This document shows, piece by piece, positions 1-6,183 of a stretch of DNA of 7,378 nt. The stretch's first letter is position 1, and every line of letters starts with the position of its first letter. This stretch comes from an uncultured Alphaproteobacteria bacterium (GTDB lineage: Bacteria > Pseudomonadota > Alphaproteobacteria > RF32 > CAG-239): the NCBI GenBank assembly GCA_910580155.1, contig CAJTWX010000070.1:1-7378 (forward strand), written 5' to 3'. The translations under genes and the position numbers were made by a program. Below the pieces are notes generated by a model that was not told the origin of the DNA, did no database searches, and saw only the letters and a list, made by a program, of their open reading frames with translations.

Positions 1-474
1 GTCATCATTGCTATTTATTGTTTTGCTAAGAAATATAAATTTCCATATTTAAAAATTACGGACTTGGTTGCTTTGTATGTCCCAATCGGTATATTTTTGG
101 GCAGATTGGCCAACTTTGTTAACGGCGAACTCTGGGGGCGGATTACGACTGTGCCGTGGGCGGTTAAATTTCCGGACGGGGGGTATTTGCCGCGGCATCC
201 GTCGCAGCTCTACGAAGCTCTGACCGAGGGCATTTTGATGTTTATCATTCTTAACCTGTTATGGCGCAAAAAATTTGTCCGCAACCATACCGGCATTATT
301 TCCGCTGTTTTTTTAGTTATTTACGGTTTGTCACGCATATCAATGGAATTTTTCCGCGAACCTGACAGACAAATCGGGTATATTGCAGGCTCTGTAACGA
401 TGGGACAGATTTTATCGCTGCCGTTTTTAATTTTGGGTTTATTTATTCTGCACCGCAGCTTAAAAAGAGGATAA
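1..474 (+). CDS. lgt: Prolipoprotein diacylglyceryl transferase, C-terminal part (5' end outside the window)
   Basis: Lgt is an inner-membrane enzyme that moves the diacylglyceryl group from phosphatidylglycerol to the lipobox cysteine of prolipoproteins, the first step of lipoprotein maturation. The reading frame is open from base 1, and 157 residues precede the TAA at 472-474; family members are usually about 260-300 residues, so roughly the C-terminal half is present. The family signature GRLANFVNGELWGR lies at visible residues 34-47, followed by RHPSQLYEALTEG, a hydrophobic helix, the EFFREPD segment carrying a conserved arginine, and a last membrane helix after TMGQILSLP. The REPD and TMGQ-LSLP wording resembles alphaproteobacterial Lgt. 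The gene ends 2 bp from the stop codon of a convergent gene, with no terminator hairpin between them. The family assignment is secure; only the N-terminus is unknown. Confidence 0.96.
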   Translation, partial: VIIAIYCFAKKYKFPYLKITDLVALYVPIGIFLGRLANFVNGELWGRITTVPWAVKFPDGGYLPRHPSQLYEALTEGILMFIILNLLWRKKFVRNHTGIISAVFLVIYGLSRISMEFFREPDRQIGYIAGSVTMGQILSLPFLILGLFILHRSLKRG

Positions 475-476
475 AC

Positions 477-1652
477 TCAGGCTTTAATTGTGATATTGCG
501 CGTAAATTTGCAAGCTTTTTGCAGATTTTCTTCGGCGCGTTCTAATACGGCATTGGCATCAATATCGCTACGTTTTTTTTCGCTGATACACTGCGATACG
601 GTTAATTGCAGGTGGTTATTTTCGTTAAAAATAAAAATAGATTTTACAAGCGAACGGCGGATTTCTTCTGCTTTTTCAAAACTTTCCGGCGCATTGAAAT
701 TTAAAAATGCAAGTATAAAAGAATCTTCCCTGTAATTATATATTTGCACTTCCGGATTGACTTTATTGATACGATTGATAAACATTTTTTTCAGTAATAT
801 CATTTTATGATAGCCGAAACGTTTCAATAAACGGTTGTAATCATCAATATACATTAAAGATATACTATATTTCAGCGGATATTTTCTTTCTGCATCATAA
901 ACATAAGCTTTAAAGCCGGCGATATCCAGCTCTTCATCCTTAAAGCGGACATAGCCGAGATAGCTCAACATTGATATAAGCTCAATCGTGACCGCAGCAA
1001 ACAAAAATAAATTAAATGCAAACAAATTTCCCGACATCAGAAGGCTTGCAAAAACCATTGCCGCTGAAAAAAATGCAGCAGCTCCCAATATTTTGCCTTT
1101 TCTTATGTAAAAGACAAAAAGCACCAATACAGAAATCAATGACAAATAAAACGCCGGATAATTCAGCATACCGATATGCTTATAAAAATAATAAGAATCG
1201 GCATTCATATCCGGATTTTGCATTTTTTCAATAAGAGCCGTTTCCGCAAACAACAATATATAAAACCAGCTTAAGTGCCGATATGTGCCATACTTCCTAA
1301 AAAAAACACCTGCTATCAGCAGATTAGGAATTACCAACATACACCAAATATTATATCCGGCAGAAAAAATATAATCTTCACCATACAGGTAGCGCTCGGC
1401 ACTGATAACGATATAGCTTACATAGATGATTGATACAGCGGCCATAACAGGCATAATCCGAAAAAACGCAGCAACTAACAAAGCGAGCGCAACAGTGATG
1501 ACAAACAGCAGATGAGTTGTTTGATATGCGCTTTCCGAAAACTCGGAAACGGTGAAAAAATATACCAAAAACATTCCGGCCAAAAGCTCCGGCAGAAATG
1601 ATTTTTTACAAAACAGAAAAACCTTTTCCGGTTCAAACCCTAATTTTAACAC
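477..1652 (-). CDS. Polytopic membrane protein with a degenerate C-terminal GGDEF-like domain
   Basis: This 391-residue protein has about eight hydrophobic segments (roughly residues 21-37, 47-64, 66-84, 97-117, 128-142, 165-183, 187-206, 209-232), then a cytosolic domain at about 260-385. The domain follows the order of diguanylate cyclases: a SLMYIDDYNRLLKRFGYHK segment where LxDxDxFKxxND-GH is usual, the signature position, an AEEIRRSL helix, TVSQCIS for TVSiGia, and a final ERAEENLQKACKFTRN helix for ADxALYxAKxxGRN. The GGDEF signature reads REDSF (308-312): both glycines and the glutamate are lost, so cyclase activity is unlikely; an I-site RxxD is also not seen. A role as a c-di-GMP or nucleotide sensor, or a purely structural role, is inference. 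The GTG start at 1650-1652 is supported by GGAG six bases upstream. It lies 51 bp after queA on the same strand and probably shares its transcript. Confidence 0.78.
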   Translation of the reverse strand: MLKLGFEPEKVFLFCKKSFLPELLAGMFLVYFFTVSEFSESAYQTTHLLFVITVALALLVAAFFRIMPVMAAVSIIYVSYIVISAERYLYGEDYIFSAGYNIWCMLVIPNLLIAGVFFRKYGTYRHLSWFYILLFAETALIEKMQNPDMNADSYYFYKHIGMLNYPAFYLSLISVLVLFVFYIRKGKILGAAAFFSAAMVFASLLMSGNLFAFNLFLFAAVTIELISMLSYLGYVRFKDEELDIAGFKAYVYDAERKYPLKYSISLMYIDDYNRLLKRFGYHKMILLKKMFINRINKVNPEVQIYNYREDSFILAFLNFNAPESFEKAEEIRRSLVKSIFIFNENNHLQLTVSQCISEKKRSDIDANAVLERAEENLQKACKFTRNITIKA

Positions 1653-1662
1653 TATATGCTCC

Positions 1663-1681
1663 GCAAATTTGCCACATTTGC
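1663..1681 (-). other. Small hairpin just upstream of the membrane protein's ribosome binding site
   Basis: In the 51-bp gap between queA and the downstream gene, the minus strand carries GCAAAT, a 7-base loop and ATTTGC. The right arm overlaps the perfect 10-bp palindrome GCAAATTTGC (1663-1672) and abuts the GGAG used for the GTG start. No T-run follows, so this is not a terminator. Partial occlusion of translation initiation is possible but the stem is weak. Confidence 0.3.
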
Positions 1682-1703
1682 ACTTTATTATAAAGCATAA
1701 AGG

Positions 1704-2786
1704 TTAAATTTTATTTACACATTTAAGAATTGAACTGTCGCCATACGAATAAAAACGGTATTTTTCTTTGATGGCGTGTGCATATGCCGCTTTCATCCGC
1801 TCGGTACCGGCAATTGCACAAATCAACATAAACAAGGTGGATTTCGGAAGGTGAAAATTGGTGATAATATAATCTATTATTTTAAATTTATATCCGGGGG
1901 TAATGAAAATCGCGGTTTCGCCGTTAAACGGATGCAATAAGCCGGTTTCATCGGCAGCACTTTCCAACAGGCGTACGGATGTCGTGCCGACCGCAATAAC
2001 GCGGCGGCCTTCTTTTTTAGCTTGATTGATAATATCACAGGCTTCCTGATTGATAACCCCGTATTCAGCGTGCATTTTATGGTCTTCGGTATTATCGGTT
2101 TTAACCGGAAGGAATGTCCCTGCCCCAACGTGCAGTGTCAAGAAAACTTTGGTTACGCCTTTTGCTTCTATTTTTTTTAGCACCTCATCCGTAAAATGGA
2201 GGCCGGCTGTGGGCGCGGCAACGGCGCCTTCATATTTAGCATAAACTGTCTGATAATTTTCCTTATCATTATATTTATTCCATATTCCGGCGACCGGCTT
2301 TTCCCTTTTAATATAGGGTGGAAGAGGCATTAAGCCATACGTTTCAAGTTTTTTCGCCAGTTCGTCTGCCGTGCATAGAAATTCCAGCAATACACCGTCT
2401 TCCCCGTGTTTTTCTAATACACGTGCTTTAAAAGAAGATTGCTCCGGTGCAATCTCTGAAGTATAAAAAGTAACAACATCTTCAGGGTGCAGGCGTTTGG
2501 AATTTTTAATAAAAGCCCACCAAGTCAGGCCGTTTTCGGGATGGTATAACGTTACTTCCACTTCTGCCTCGCCGCGTTTGCCGTATAATCGCGCCGGAAT
2601 GACTTTGGTATTATTAAAAACAAGGACATCGCCTTTTTGCAAGATATCCGGCAAATCATAAAAATGGCGGTCATTTATCATATTTTCTTCAGTTAAATCA
2701 AGCAGTTTTGAAGAATCCCGCGGAGTCGCAGGCTCTTTGGCTATTAAATCCTTATCCAACTCAAAATCAAATAAATCTACGCGCAT
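1704..2786 (-). CDS. queA: S-adenosylmethionine:tRNA ribosyltransferase-isomerase
   Basis: QueA transfers and isomerises the ribosyl part of S-adenosylmethionine onto preQ1 in the anticodon wobble position of tRNA (Tyr, His, Asn, Asp), giving epoxyqueuosine; it is cytosolic. The product is 360 residues, the normal family length (about 340-360). Family blocks run in order: DFELDKDLIA near the N-terminus, GDVLVFNNTKVIPARL at 52-67, GLMPLPPYIKRE at 151-162, APTAGLHFTDEV at 191-202, LHVGAGTFLPV at 218-228, RRVIAVGTTSVRLLE at 261-275, ITNFHLPKSTLFML at 308-321 and YRFYSYGD near the end. The ATG at 2784-2786 is chosen because AGAGGA (2791-2796, minus strand) sits four bases upstream and MRVDLFDFEL is the usual family N-terminus; a possible start 14 codons further upstream would overlap the promoter -10 region. 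No tgt gene is adjacent; the next gene downstream is the GGDEF-like membrane protein. Confidence 0.97.
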   Translation of the reverse strand: MRVDLFDFELDKDLIAKEPATPRDSSKLLDLTEENMINDRHFYDLPDILQKGDVLVFNNTKVIPARLYGKRGEAEVEVTLYHPENGLTWWAFIKNSKRLHPEDVVTFYTSEIAPEQSSFKARVLEKHGEDGVLLEFLCTADELAKKLETYGLMPLPPYIKREKPVAGIWNKYNDKENYQTVYAKYEGAVAAPTAGLHFTDEVLKKIEAKGVTKVFLTLHVGAGTFLPVKTDNTEDHKMHAEYGVINQEACDIINQAKKEGRRVIAVGTTSVRLLESAADETGLLHPFNGETAIFITPGYKFKIIDYIITNFHLPKSTLFMLICAIAGTERMKAAYAHAIKEKYRFYSYGDSSILKCVNKI

Positions 2787-2816
2787 ATTGTCCTCTTTAT
2801 TACTATATTTGCGGAT

Positions 2817-2845
2817 TTTATAATACAATGACTTTAATTTCGCAA
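2817..2845 (-). promoter_or_regulatory. Probable sigma70-type promoter of queA
   Basis: On the minus strand, TTGCGA (2840-2845; four of six consensus bases) is separated by exactly 17 bp from TATAAA (2817-2822; five of six). The predicted transcript start is near 2810, giving a leader of about 25 nt that includes the AGAGGA ribosome binding site. It is the best match on this strand between the two divergent genes. Confidence 0.6.
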
Positions 2846-2871
2846 TGTTTTTTTATCATTCCGCGCAGATT

Positions 2872-2900
2872 TTGACAATATTTTAAAAAATATTTAAAAT
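2872..2900 (+). promoter_or_regulatory. Upstream sigma70-type promoter of the large orphan gene
   Basis: TTGACA (2872-2877, perfect consensus) is followed by a 17-bp spacer and TAAAAT (2895-2900, five of six). The spacer is almost entirely A/T. Initiation would be near 2907, giving a leader of about 85 nt. Together with the promoter 44 bp downstream it forms a tandem pair directed at the same gene. Confidence 0.65.
2877..2894. repeat. AT-only inverted repeat inside the upstream promoter spacer
   Basis: AATATTTT and AAAATATT are perfect inverted arms around a 2-bp centre. The element fills the -35/-10 spacer of the upstream promoter almost exactly and lies between the divergent queA and orphan-gene promoters. 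It could be an operator or simply intrinsically bent AT-rich DNA; the sequence alone cannot decide. Confidence 0.45.
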
Positions 2901-2915
2901 CGACAAAATTTTCTA

Positions 2916-2944
2916 TTGAAATTATTGATTTCTTATTGTATAAT
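2916..2944 (+). promoter_or_regulatory. Downstream sigma70-type promoter of the large orphan gene
   Basis: TTGAAA (2916-2921, five of six) is followed by a 17-bp spacer and TATAAT (2939-2944, perfect). Initiation would fall near 2951, leaving about 40 nt of leader before the GTG start. These elements also show that the in-frame TTG at 2916 and ATG at 2943 are promoter bases, not start codons. Confidence 0.75.
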
Positions 2945-2977
2945 GCCTTTAAATTTAAGTGTTTTCAATCGTTTTTT

Positions 2978-2983
2978 AGGAGA
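2978..2983 (+). promoter_or_regulatory. Ribosome binding site deciding the GTG start of the orphan gene
   Basis: AGGAGA lies seven bases before the GTG at 2991-2993. No comparable Shine-Dalgarno sequence precedes the more upstream in-frame TTG (2916) or ATG (2943). Confidence 0.8.
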
Positions 2984-2990
2984 AAAAACC

Positions 2991-5900
2991 GTGGTTAGCC
3001 TCAGAAAAACTAAAAAAGAAGCAAAAAAGCAACTCAGAGAACAAGGAATGTCTCTTGATGATGCATACAAGATTCTTGACAATGCGCCATCCCTTGTCAG
3101 CAAAAGCGTTTATGAAGACGCTTTGAAGCTGGTGGAAGCCGAAGATGCCGGATTTGCAGCTGAAATCAGAGCTTTTAATGAGGCTAAGGAAAAAGAAGAT
3201 GCCCTTCGTGCGGCTTATCAGATTGTCGGCGGGTATACAAACACCATCAGCAAAAATCTTTATGCAAACGCGATGAAGATGGTTGAAGCCGACGACCCCG
3301 AGTTTGCGCAAAAATTGAAAACCCTTTTTGAAAACGGGACAAACTTCAAAGACGCAGACAAAGAACAGCTTGCCACCGCAGAACAGATTGTGCAGAATGC
3401 ACAAACAATTGAACAAGAATATACCGATGATGCTCAATTAAGAATAGACGTTATCAGGGGAGATGTGCGCGAAATTATTGATAACACTATTGTTCCGGAC
3501 ATTTCTGAAGAAGACAAAGAAAATATTCTCTTTAGAACCGGTATGCAAGAGGTTATTCCCGAAGTGACGGAAAATGCTGAATTTGCGAATGCTCAGCCTA
3601 AAGAAAAACACAAAATGCTTGTCAGCCGTATCAGAGATTCGATTAAACGGACTTTAATTCGGGCACGTTTGTCTTCGGCTGAAAAACCGCACAATGCGTT
3701 CGATTTCTCCAAGAAAGTTAAAGTGGCTACAAAATCTATTGCTGACGCTTATGAAACTGCTCTTAAACGCACCACTTCGTTTATTAACAGATTATCCGCA
3801 GCCGGACACAAAAAAGCCGCTATATGGTTAAACAAAGCAAAAACCAAAACTCATAAAGCAATGGTTACATTAGCAACAACCTCTGTTTTGCTTTCATCCT
3901 TTTTGCCGAGTTGCCGTACGGACAACGCCAACCGCGCACCGGAGCCAATGCCCGCCAACCAGAAAACATTTGTTTTGGATGATACAACTAAAACATCTGC
4001 CTCAATTGTTTCCGATACGATTAAGAATGATAGTATTCCGGTTTTGGATGTAAATGTCCAAGCGGCTGCCACAGACAGTATCAGCGTTCCGACAGAATGG
4101 AATGCCGATATGGGAATTTCGGAAAGTCAATGGAACAGATTGCAAACCTATTGGGGCAGCAGAGATAAATTTGAGCAGTTTTATAAGAAAATTTCAAATG
4201 ATATGCTGGCAGAAAACGGCATTTTTGCAAATAAGACCCGTGAACAAGTTTTATTCCAATATGAACGTATGTCTTCGTGGAATCTGCCGAAACATCAGGA
4301 ACCCATTGAAGCCTTTGATGCTTTCTTTGGCGAGTGCGGCGGTGAAATCACTAAGGAACAGGCACAACAACTGGATGATGTTTTAAGTGACGGCTCTATC
4401 AAAGATGTTGAAGGGACTTTGAATCGTGTTGTTACCGGACGCGATGTTGACTGTGAAGAAGGCTCGACATTACACGTTCAAAATTTTGATAAAAAAGCTA
4501 ATAACAACAAACAGGAATTTGTTTTGGAAGAGGACGGCTCTTCTTCTGTTATCGTTGAAGAAAAAGCTCCCGACTTTACGTTTGATGAAAAAGGCAGTTC
4601 CCGCATCATATCCGAAACGAGAACAGATACGATTGCTCCGACCGTTCAGGTTTTCAAAGGCAATTCTTTGAATGACGGCAAGCAAATCGGCACTGCCGGT
4701 GCGGATGAAGTTGTAGGCAAAACCGTTACTGCTAAAGAAAATATTTTAGTTGAAGACAAAGCAACCCAGGTCAGTACGGATAGTATCGGCAGCACTTCGA
4801 AGTTTGTTTTTGAAGAAGACTTTGTTCAGACACCTTCCGTAAATCCTGATTCATTAGCCTCATCCCACACATCGACAACCGTAGTTAACGATTCTGTTGC
4901 TGCTGGAAACCCTGTTTCGTTTACATTTGTAAATGATGGCGGGTCATCAACCTTTATGACTGACACAGTGGCTACAGCAGACAGCGTGCAGATTGTTGCG
5001 GATTCGAACGATTTGCCACGCGGCACACCTGCTGCCGGCAATGTTCCGGAACGCGGCGGCTATGAAAACTCGGGCTTAATCAGCAAAAAGCAATATACAA
5101 ACCTGCAGGGTTGGTATGTGACCAAATACGGCGATAACGCTTTTGAAGACGTAATGGAAAAAATTACGGATGATATGCTGGCTAAAGGCGGTGCTTTTGA
5201 AGGATTGAGCAAAGAACAGGCTTTGCGCGTGGCTGAAGGCATTATGGTTCATTCTAATCTGTTTCCGGAATCTGCCGAAGCATTGGAAGCCTTTTTGAAC
5301 CCGTGTAAAGATGCCGTGCTTACAGTTGAACAAATTGAGCAAATCAGAAAAGACGGCTATAATATCACCGAAGAAGGTTTGGTTACTGACGGTGTTTACA
5401 ACAAAGGTGTTTATGCCAGATTTTACAAAACCGGCGACTGTGAAGAAGACGGACACGTTGTTTATGAAAATACAGCAGGCAATGTCAGCACAACCAGAGC
5501 TTCCAACCAGTATTACGGGCGCTTGTATCAATATAAACCAACCAGAACAGAACCGATTACCTATACTTTTGACCAAGAGATTGGCAGCTCCAGAACTGAG
5601 ATTAAATATGTTTACAAAGAAGCTGAACCAGTTGTGACTTTACATAAAGGGAATGATTTAAACCTTTCGGAAAGCAAACATCTGGGCGAGGTTTCGGCAA
5701 AAGAAACTGCCGACAAGCAAGTAAGCAATAAAGAAAACATTTTGGTTGAACAAAATGTTGCACCTGTAACTTTTACTTTTGAGGAAGAAAAAGGAAACTC
5801 CTCTTCCAACTTTACTTTTGAAGAAGAAAAAGGAAGCTCCCAAACTGTAACAACAGATACTTCGAAAAAGACAGACAAAAAGGCAGAGAAAAAAGCTAAA

Positions 5901-6053
5901 AAAATTCGGCGCCAGAAACAGCGTGCCGCAGAAAAGGCTAAGAAACAGCAAGAAAAAATTGCTGCGGAACAACGTCGCGCTGCCCTTATGAAGTATGCCG
6001 GCGGCCAAGGCGGCGCTTCGCAAGATTACTTCAGAGTAAGAGACGGCCGTTAA
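2991..6053 (+). CDS. Large modular repeat protein of unknown function, probably envelope-associated or exported
   Basis: I do not recognise the family. The 1020-residue product starts at GTG 2991, fixed by AGGAGA and a promoter just upstream. In order it contains: a basic N-terminus (1-20); two related 38-residue helical repeats (25-62 and 75-112, 14 identities); a charged helical stretch; a Lys-rich run (274-289) followed by one hydrophobic segment (291-307) ending in LPSC with Cys308; Ser/Thr/Asp-rich linker; module copy 1 (376-588); a linker (589-696); copy 2 (697-920); two FTFEEEKG motifs; and a Lys/Arg/Gln-rich tail (958-1020). Its only other cysteines are one pair per module copy (449/488 and 772/817), consistent with disulfides outside the cytosol. 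The positive-inside rule puts the modules outside if the segment is membrane-inserted. A cytosolic scaffold or a secreted effector with a basic tail are alternatives. It is transcribed alone, with its own promoters and terminator. Confidence 0.9.
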   Translation: MVSLRKTKKEAKKQLREQGMSLDDAYKILDNAPSLVSKSVYEDALKLVEAEDAGFAAEIRAFNEAKEKEDALRAAYQIVGGYTNTISKNLYANAMKMVEADDPEFAQKLKTLFENGTNFKDADKEQLATAEQIVQNAQTIEQEYTDDAQLRIDVIRGDVREIIDNTIVPDISEEDKENILFRTGMQEVIPEVTENAEFANAQPKEKHKMLVSRIRDSIKRTLIRARLSSAEKPHNAFDFSKKVKVATKSIADAYETALKRTTSFINRLSAAGHKKAAIWLNKAKTKTHKAMVTLATTSVLLSSFLPSCRTDNANRAPEPMPANQKTFVLDDTTKTSASIVSDTIKNDSIPVLDVNVQAAATDSISVPTEWNADMGISESQWNRLQTYWGSRDKFEQFYKKISNDMLAENGIFANKTREQVLFQYERMSSWNLPKHQEPIEAFDAFFGECGGEITKEQAQQLDDVLSDGSIKDVEGTLNRVVTGRDVDCEEGSTLHVQNFDKKANNNKQEFVLEEDGSSSVIVEEKAPDFTFDEKGSSRIISETRTDTIAPTVQVFKGNSLNDGKQIGTAGADEVVGKTVTAKENILVEDKATQVSTDSIGSTSKFVFEEDFVQTPSVNPDSLASSHTSTTVVNDSVAAGNPVSFTFVNDGGSSTFMTDTVATADSVQIVADSNDLPRGTPAAGNVPERGGYENSGLISKKQYTNLQGWYVTKYGDNAFEDVMEKITDDMLAKGGAFEGLSKEQALRVAEGIMVHSNLFPESAEALEAFLNPCKDAVLTVEQIEQIRKDGYNITEEGLVTDGVYNKGVYARFYKTGDCEEDGHVVYENTAGNVSTTRASNQYYGRLYQYKPTRTEPITYTFDQEIGSSRTEIKYVYKEAEPVVTLHKGNDLNLSESKHLGEVSAKETADKQVSNKENILVEQNVAPVTFTFEEEKGNSSSNFTFEEEKGSSQTVTTDTSKKTDKKAEKKAKKIRRQKQRAAEKAKKQQEKIAAEQRRAALMKYAGGQGGASQDYFRVRDGR
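3063..3176 (+). repeat. N-terminal protein repeat, copy 1
   Basis: This encodes residues 25-62 of the orphan protein, starting AYKIL and containing SKSVYEDALKLVEAED. It aligns without gaps to the next copy with 14 of 38 identities, following the pattern AYxI...SKxxYxxAxKxVEAxD..FA. The copies look helical and have diverged at DNA level. Confidence 0.7.
3213..3326 (+). repeat. N-terminal protein repeat, copy 2
   Basis: This encodes residues 75-112, starting AYQIV and containing SKNLYANAMKMVEADD. The spacing between copies is 50 residues. A weak third start (AEQIVQNAQTIEQEY) may follow but is too divergent to claim. Confidence 0.7.
3861..3914 (+). other. Internal hydrophobic segment with a lipobox-like end
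   Basis: Residues 291-308 of the orphan protein (MVTLATTSVLLSSFLPSC) are the only strongly apolar stretch in the protein. They follow a Lys-rich run and end in L-P-S-Cys308, so basic region, hydrophobic core and cysteine are ordered as in a lipoprotein signal, but about 290 residues from the start. The ATG at 3861 has no Shine-Dalgarno sequence in front, so an internal start is not supported. A signal-anchor is the simplest reading. Confidence 0.5.
4116..4754 (+). repeat. Large duplicated protein module, copy 1
   Basis: Residues 376-588. The unit begins ISESQWNRLQTYW, continues through KISNDMLAENGIF and EAFDAFFGECG, has a second cysteine in DVDCEEG, then FVLEEDGSSS and FTFDEKGSSR motifs, and ends VFKGNSLNDGK...KENILVE. 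Each landmark recurs in the same order in copy 2. Confidence 0.8.
5079..5750 (+). repeat. Large duplicated protein module, copy 2
   Basis: Residues 697-920. Landmarks matching copy 1 in order: ISKKQYTNLQGWY, KITDDMLAKGGAF, EALEAFLNPCK, TGDCEEDG, YTFDQEIGSSR, LHKGNDLNLSES and KENILVE. Copy 2 is about 11 residues longer, mostly in the part before the second cysteine. The copies have diverged well past DNA-level identity, so the duplication is old. Confidence 0.8.
5772..5849 (+). repeat. 39-bp tandem duplication encoding FTFEEEKG motifs
   Basis: Two adjacent 13-residue units, FTFEEEKGNSSSN and FTFEEEKGSSQTV, are still similar at DNA level (both contain acttttga followed by a purine-rich GAA run and AAAGGAA). 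They are the two C-terminal copies of a motif that also occurs, more diverged, at residues 327, 510, 529, 605, 644 and 858 of the protein. Confidence 0.75.
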
Positions 6054-6060
6054 TCTAAAT

Positions 6061-6093
6061 CCCGCCTGAAATTATGGCGGGGTTTTCTTTTTT
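6061..6093 (+). terminator. Intrinsic terminator of the large orphan gene
   Basis: CCCGCC (6061-6066) pairs with GGCGGG (6076-6081) around a 9-base loop and is followed by a T-rich tract (6083-6093). It begins seven bases after the TAA stop, so the gene is closed off from the gap transcription unit. Confidence 0.88.
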
Positions 6094-6105
6094 AAACTGC
6101 GTTTT

Positions 6106-6126
6106 CTTGGGGATAACTTTCCCCAG
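6106..6126. other. Isolated hairpin in the gap upstream region
   Basis: TGGGGA (6108-6113) and TCCCCA (6120-6125) pair perfectly around a 6-base loop. No T-run follows on either strand, so it is not a standard terminator. Its role is unknown; it may sit between the preceding terminator and the gap promoter. Confidence 0.45.
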
Positions 6127-6152
6127 CCTGACGGGCGGACATAAAATTTAGC

Positions 6153-6183
6153 TTGAAAAATATAGAATTAGTGTTAATTTAAC
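6153..6183 (+). promoter_or_regulatory. Possible gap promoter region with an 11-bp palindrome
   Basis: TTGAAA (6153-6158) is a good -35 candidate, but nothing at the right spacing is a strong -10; TAATTT at 6175-6180 is the nearest, with a 16-bp spacer. TAGAAT (6163-6168) is a good -10 without a matching -35. The perfect palindrome GTTAATTTAAC (6173-6183) overlaps the candidate -10 and could be an operator. The promoter must lie somewhere in 6094-6205, since the upstream gene has its own terminator. Confidence 0.35.

Noticed and set aside
1687..1692. TATAAT on the minus strand upstream of the GGDEF-like gene, suggesting its own promoter
   Set aside because: No -35 element is found at 16-18 bp spacing and there is no extended -10; co-transcription with queA is the simpler reading.
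2787..2828. 14-residue N-terminal extension of QueA
   Set aside because: It would overlap the promoter -10 region, has no family counterpart, and AGAGGA is correctly placed for the ATG at 2784-2786.
2916..2990. N-terminal extension of the orphan protein starting at TTG 2916 or ATG 2943
   Set aside because: The TTG is the -35 box and the ATG overlaps the -10 box of a near-consensus promoter; a good Shine-Dalgarno site precedes GTG 2991 instead.
5076..5576. 166-residue minus-strand open frame within the orphan gene
   Set aside because: It is the mirror of a clearly coding strand with conserved duplicated modules; no supporting ribosome binding site or recognisable protein pattern was seen.
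4116..5750. Large duplication as a mobile element or recent gene fusion
   Set aside because: The copies have diverged strongly at DNA level, have no terminal repeats and lie within one continuous frame; an old internal duplication explains them.
3861..6053. Separate lipoprotein gene starting at ATG 3861
   Set aside because: The frame is continuous with the upstream coding sequence and no Shine-Dalgarno sequence precedes the ATG.
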